In this document: one piece after another, positions 7,522 through 7,628 of the stretch | Numbering within the stretch: the first letter of the stretch is position 1 | Layout of the letters: each line of letters opens with the position of its first letter | From: Bacteroidota bacterium | GTDB lineage: Bacteria; Bacteroidota; Kryptoniia; Kryptoniales; JAKASW01 | Direction of reading: 5' to 3' | Assembly: GCA_021785235.1 (NCBI GenBank) | Contig: JAJYGB010000318.1 | Coordinates: 1-7,628 of the forward strand | DNA length: 7,628 nt | The notes under the pieces: generated by a model | What the model saw: the letters and a program-made list of their open reading frames with translations, nothing else | Databases searched by the model: none | What the model was told of the DNA's origin: nothing | Made by a program: the position numbers and the translations under genes

Positions 7522-7628
7522 TCATCGTCTGATTTTGTAGAATTTACGCTTTCCAACCTTCAGAATGAACGGTGCGTTCGGATTAACGGGGGTGTTGGGG
7601 TCGGCCACCTTGGCGCCATCTATCATTA
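7522..7628 (-). CDS. tyrS: Tyrosine-tRNA ligase, C-terminal S4 domain (partial, 5' end outside window)
   Basis: Only the last 34 full codons are in the window. They read [14 protein letters not shown] and then [16 protein letters not shown] before TGA at 7522-7524. This matches the end of the S4-like RNA-binding domain of bacterial tyrosyl-tRNA synthetases, where '(I)DG.KV.DP' and 'vGKrkf.ki' are typical. The catalytic domain with HIGH and KMSKS motifs would lie beyond the window edge, so the call rests on this short tail. Another S4-domain protein is possible but less likely given VGKRKF. It ends 16 nt before pdaD on the same strand, so the two are probably cotranscribed. Confidence 0.68.
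   Translation of the reverse strand, partial: MIDGAKVADPNTPVNPNAPFILKVGKRKFYKIRR

Overview
The window holds most of an F1Fo ATP synthase operon on the + strand. A two-gene cell-envelope module (membrane-anchored M23 peptidase plus bactofilin) precedes it, and a convergent - strand pair, tyrS (3' end only) and pdaD, follows it. Phylum is inferred, not proven. The pyruvoyl-dependent arginine decarboxylase, the ATP synthase cluster that stops after atpG without atpD/atpC, and the bactofilin/M23 pair all suggest the Chlorobiota/Ignavibacteriota side of the FCB group. Clear AGGAGG ribosome binding sites and a textbook TTGACA-17-TATAGT promoter argue against a typical Bacteroidota genome.

Layout. 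Positions 1-145 contain a possible 3' end of an unidentified upstream gene and a strong sigma70-type promoter. From 146 to 6871 the order is M23 peptidase, bactofilin, atpZ, atpI, atpB (a), atpE (c), atpF (b), atpH (delta), atpA (alpha), atpG (gamma). Junctions are very tight (1 nt, 3 nt, 23-nt overlap, 4-nt overlap, 23, 79, 7, 34 and 3 nt), so one transcript from the 104-132 promoter is the simplest reading. The only sizeable gap, between atpE and atpF, holds an inverted repeat. A strong hairpin at 6891-6933 closes the operon and also serves the convergent pdaD. The - strand then carries pdaD (6960-7505) and, 16 nt upstream of it, the last 34 codons of tyrS.

How the genes work together. AtpZ and AtpI are membrane accessory factors of the ATP synthase. 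AtpB, AtpE and AtpF make the proton-translocating Fo part. AtpH joins the stator to F1, and AtpA and AtpG form part of the F1 head and rotor. The beta and epsilon subunits must be encoded elsewhere. The M23 peptidase and bactofilin probably form a scaffold/hydrolase pair acting on peptidoglycan and cell shape. PdaD makes agmatine from arginine for polyamine synthesis, and TyrS charges tRNA-Tyr.

I do not see a wholly new system. The points most worth a second look are the shared transcript of envelope and ATP synthase genes, the nearly leaderless first gene, the match between start codon/SD strength and subunit stoichiometry, the structured atpE-atpF gap, and an extra glutamate in the outer helix of the c subunit.
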